From Apostichopus japonicus (taxonomy: Eukaryota > Echinodermata > Holothuroidea > Aspidochirotida > Stichopodidae): a stretch of 64,000 bases of DNA. Each line of letters opens with the position of its first letter. The first letter of the stretch is position 1. Below, in pieces: positions 60,746-64,000 of the stretch. The stretch lies in the NCBI RefSeq assembly GCF_037975245.1, contig NC_092574.1, positions 11,247,213 through 11,311,212 of the forward strand, given 5' to 3'. Both the position numbers and the translations under genes were made by a program. Under the pieces are notes generated by a model. It worked only from the letters and a program-made list of their open reading frames with translations. It had not been told where the DNA came from and did not search any database.

Positions 60746-63666
60746 CTGCAAATGAGAAAGGAAAAAGATTATACTAAGCACACAAACATACTCACATACA
60801 CTGGTACGGTATGATATGGTATTATGCCGTTTGGTATTTTATGGTATGGTGTGGTGCGATGTTGCGTGACGTGAGGTGATGTTACGGTAAGTTATTGTAC
60901 GGTTTGGTATGCTATGGTAGGGTAGAGTTTGGTATGGGATGATTGGCTATGGTAAGGTAAGGTACGGTGGGGTAATATAAGGGACGATATTTTACGGTAA
61001 CGTATTGTGCGGTACTGTAAGGTATGGTATGACACGGTATGCTATGGTGGGGTAAAGTTTGGTATGGTATGATAGGGTAAGGTACGGTAGGGTAATGTAA
61101 GGGACGATATTGTACAGTATAGTATGGTGCGGTACTGTAAGGTATGGTATGGCATGGTATGCTATGGAAGGTTAGAGTTTGGTATGGTATGATAGACTAT
61201 GGCAAAGTAAGGTTAGGTACAGTAGGGTGATGTAAGGGACGTAATTGTAGAGTATAGTATGATGCGGTACTGTAAGGTATGGGTAATGAGCTGATAGGGC
61301 AAATTGGAAAGAGACATCCAGATTGTGAATTAGTTTTATTACTTATACACTTCATCGTCAGAATCATGATGTTTACTTAAATATTCATGTGGCACATGTT
61401 TTACGGTTTACGACATTATGAGAAGGACACAAACAGACGACCTTGTACTTTAAACTACTCTGACCATGTAACAAGTTATCAAAGCGTTGCAAAAGAGGGA
61501 CATTATACTTTCTACCAAAGTCTTCTGATTGTGATGTTGTTGTTCGCTCAAGCCATAATTCTTTGCAATTAAGAGAACAATGTAAAATATACCATGATAG
61601 TTCAATCTTGAAGTTTAAGACGATAATGTAAGACAAGCTTTCTGTCTCTACTGATTCTATATCGTCAATGGCTGTCCGACGATATTTATACTTACTCGCA
61701 GTAGGTTTCATCTACCATTCCATATACGTGTAATTCCTCACAAATATCAAGAGATGCTAGCATACTGTACCAGCCAGTTGATAGCCAAGTATTCGTTTCA
61801 AATCTGTGAGAAAATTATCAGAAAGACAGATGAAAGTTCAGCAAGTTCACCCAGTATATGAATTGAATGATTCATTAGTAGTATTCACACTGGGGGATTT
61901 CAGGAGTAACTATGGAACATATATATATATATATATATATATATACAACTAACAGTGTGGAATATTGTATTCTTTTTTTCTTTTACTATCTCTATTGCTT
62001 CCAGAATATCTCTTCATCATCTGGTTGTATATGTATCTCGTATATATGTGTAAAGTCCAAAAAGCGATTTTGACAAACTTAAAGGAGACGAAACCCCAGT
62101 TATAACCATCGGTGATTTGATTAGCTCATTTGTGATGTACTCCCTCCCAAACGGTTGAGAAATATTTTTTTCTATTTGGGAGTATTTCACATTTTGGTTT
62201 ATGCACCTTCACGTACAATACTGAAGATTTGTTTGCATTTTTAAAATGATTCTCTTTATTAATCAATAAGGGGTTAATCAACGGTCTAGCGTGCGTTACT
62301 CACAGGATTAATGCACGATCGGGGGATAATGCAAGCGATGCACGAGGGCGGAGCCCGAGTGCATCCAGCGATAGCATTAACACCCGGAGTGCATTAATCC
62401 TGTGAGTAACGCACGCTAGACCGTTGATTAAACCCGTTCATTCATACACTACCATTTGTGTGGGGGAAAAATCATAAAACAAAACATTTTTGGTTACATA
62501 TAACCAGAGATTTATTAAAGTGATGCCCCGTAATTTTACCGTGCGTTACTCACAGGATTAACCACGGTCAGCTGACCTGAATGGACCAATAGGATTTAGG
62601 AATCTTTACTAAGTATGAATGAACATGCGTTTATGAACTATAGTCATAACTCTAATAAAGATGCATGATTCTAGAAATTGATAAACCTATAAAGTACAGA
62701 CTTTATTTTCATGAGATTAAAAACGCTGTTTAGAGGTCCTTGAAAATATAAAAAAAGAACACAAGTAATATTTGTTATCTTTTGTGAGACAGCCTACTGG
62801 AATGACTGGTCTAACCCTGCCACCTCGAGTGACAGACGAAGTAATTTGTTTCTTTGATATTCGAGTACGTTGTTTATGACGAATGTCTTTCTATAACGTG
62901 GAGTCCTCTATATAGGCAGTGCCCGGGCCAAATCCGACCAGAGAAAGATATTAATCCGGTAAACATAAAGCCACAAATATTTCATTTTTTTGGGGATGGC
63001 GTGAATCCTTAATGCATGTAAGGTTTGCCGTGTATCCTCCTCTACTGGCCTATACCTTGATTATTGCTCCATCAAGTTAAAGTAAGACTTTCAGTCTTTC
63101 TGGCGCTTTGCTTTAACTTAATGCTTTTTATCAGCCCCTAGCAGAAAGGAAGTTAACTTGAGAACCCCTGCTATTGGGTACGGGGTTTGCTTTACTTTAT
63201 ATGCACTGCACTTTTATAGCGCAATCTCTGAAAGTAAGGATATTGGACAGCTGCTGTATATACTTACTTGTTCTTTCCTGTTTCTTTCTCAAAGATTAAA
63301 TCCGATTCCATTTCTCCTACTTCGTCCATCGAATAAAATGCTACATTTGGATATTGATCAACCATTGCATTGATTCTATCTGCTGCCCAGTTATGGTTAG
63401 GTTTAGTTAACCCGAAAAGTAAGATCGATTCTGTTTTTCTGTTCGAATCATCGCCTAAGATCTCCTCAGCCTGGACAGTCAGCGGTTCCACAGACATGTG
63501 ACAAACGATTCGAATGGTCGTCTTGCTTCCGACGTCCTCCTCGAAGCCTTCCGTCATGGCGGCGTTCATTCGTATCACGCACGGCATGCTGTCTATCTCC
63601 TCACCAGCACCACTATCTAATAAATGACCACTTGAAAATACGAGGGCGCACTTCTTACATTTCTTT
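60430..63666 (-). CDS. ST6GalNAc-like sialyltransferase (GT29), 3' exons
   Basis: Three exons (63666-63268, 61803-61696, 60745-60430) join in agreeing phases and encode a GT29 catalytic domain. All four sialylmotifs are visible: L (CALVFSSGHLLDSGAGEEID with VIRMNAAMTEGFEEDVGSKT), S (STGWYSMLASLDICEELHVY), III (YHYYQ) and VS (HRFITE). Such enzymes move sialic acid from CMP-sialic acid to GalNAc-containing glycans in the Golgi lumen. The TGW(Y/F)...YGM form of motif S and HRFITEKAIF.RWA fit the ST6GALNAC3/5/6 type. The N-terminal signal-anchor exons lie beyond 63666, partly or wholly outside the window. No lesion seen. Confidence 0.87.
60805..61285 (+). repeat. Degenerate GGTAxGGTAT minisatellite
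   Basis: Long run of GGTATGGTAT/GGTACGGTAA words with higher-order copies of about 110-125 bp (e.g. GATTGTACGGTA... blocks near 60985, 61105 and 61230). Lies in the last intron of the sialyltransferase gene. Confidence 0.85.
61696..61803 (-). CDS. Sialyltransferase middle exon (motif S)
   Basis: Acceptor TTTTCTCACAG and donor GA|GTAAGT, 108 nt. It encodes FETNTWLSTGWYSMLASLDI, CEELHVYGMVDETYCE. This is sialylmotif S, which binds donor and acceptor; its Cys pairs with the Cys of motif L in known family members. Confidence 0.88.
61917..61945. repeat. (AT)n microsatellite
   Basis: About 14 TA units. Confidence 0.95.
62274..62431. mobile_element. 43-bp-arm perfect palindrome with structured centre
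   Basis: The 43 bases at 62274-62316 (beginning TTAATCAACGGTCTAGCGTG) are exactly reverse-complemented at 62389-62431. The 72-bp spacer holds a second palindrome, GATGCACGAGGGC / GCCCGAGTGCATC. A half copy, CCGTGCGTTACTCACAGGAT, recurs at 62540-62559, so it is a repeated family and probably a foldback MITE. Located in intron 1 of the visible sialyltransferase exons. Confidence 0.85.
63075..63119. other. Hairpin-forming inverted repeat
   Basis: AAGTTAAAGTAAGACTTTCA pairs partly with GGCGCTTTGCTTTAACTT, with an inner AAGACTTTC/AGTCTTT pair. Function unknown. Confidence 0.5.
63268..63666 (-). CDS. Sialyltransferase exon with motif L
   Basis: Acceptor AGACTTTCAG and donor AA|GTAAGT, 399 nt. After KKCKKC comes ALVFSSGHLLDSGAGEEIDS, then VIRMNAAMTEGFEEDVGSKT and TIRIVCHMSV: sialylmotif L, which binds CMP-sialic acid. 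VFSS replaces the common VGNS. The remaining ~70 residues link to motif S. Confidence 0.88.
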
Positions 63667-64000
63667 CTGAAAGTCTGTGGTCAAAAGAGGAAATGAACAA
63701 AACAAAAAGTAAAACTTTAGTGTGAGGTCTGTCCCTGAACTTGAAGCGTGTGTGCAAGATTTATTTGTTTACGAACAAATCTAAAGACACTATCAATTTA
63801 CCGTCCAATGCACCTCCATCTTTTTTTGGCAGGAAGCAATTACGCTTATAGGTTTCAAGATTCCAAAGAACGTAGTGTAAGGTATACTTCAAATTTGATA
63901 TTTGCAAGAAACAATTAGACTACTTGACAGTCCGATGGTCCCAGGTCGGGCGCAGTACAGAAATTGTACCAGATAGCCTTTCAAAGATTTACACAATAGT
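63667..64000. other. Right-edge intron sequence
   Basis: Upstream intron of the sialyltransferase gene. No further exon recognised before the window ends. Confidence 0.5.

Overview
The window is animal nuclear DNA. Coding sequence is scattered in short exons with GT-AG introns and consistent phases, in an AT-rich background full of SINE-like, MITE-like, satellite and microsatellite sequence. The genes present are a FES/FER-type SH2 tyrosine kinase, a KMT5A-like SET protein with a zinc finger, a monocarboxylate-transporter-like MFS protein and an ST6GalNAc-type sialyltransferase. The SINE has the conserved 'TCCTTGGGCAAGATGCTTTAT' core type and a GCGCTATATAA/ATT tail. Together these suggest a marine invertebrate deuterostome, with an echinoderm the best guess. 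The species assignment is inference.

Layout. 0.3-0.7 kb: 21-bp minisatellite. 0.9-16.7 kb (+): SH2 and kinase exons of a FES/FER-like gene that is broken in several ways. Its last large intron (4.2-15.9 kb) holds a MITE-like element, a 7-copy tandem array of a tRNA-derived SINE, and an ~8-kb satellite whose two halves lie in opposite orientation. 21.3-34.2 kb (-): a decayed gene with a C2H2-like finger exon, linker exons and a SET domain split over two exons. The SET part occurs twice as a tandem duplication, and both copies carry stops. 34.4-41 kb: gene-poor, with several inverted-repeat elements. 41.1-45.8 kb (+): a small unrecognised gene with a coiled-coil-like exon and a last exon open in two frames. 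46-52 kb: repeats, including a second tandem tRNA-derived array and a foldback element with ~300-bp arms. 52.7-56.7 kb (-): a complete four-exon MCT-like transporter with one in-frame TAA. 58.4-59.1 kb (-): a Penelope-like element remnant (GIY-YIG fragment plus hammerhead-like core) between two (AT)n tracts. 60.4-63.7 kb (-): three 3' exons of an ST6GalNAc-like sialyltransferase with all four sialylmotifs. A very strong 43-bp-arm palindrome lies in its second intron.

The genes do not form a pathway; they are independent loci. The common theme is repeat-driven remodelling. The kinase and the SET locus look like dying duplicates, the transporter has a single lesion that could be a 54-nt removable segment, and the sialyltransferase and the small 41-46 kb gene show no clear lesion in what is visible, apart from the frame question in the latter's last exon. 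No tool was run; homology calls come from recognised motifs and splice-phase agreement.
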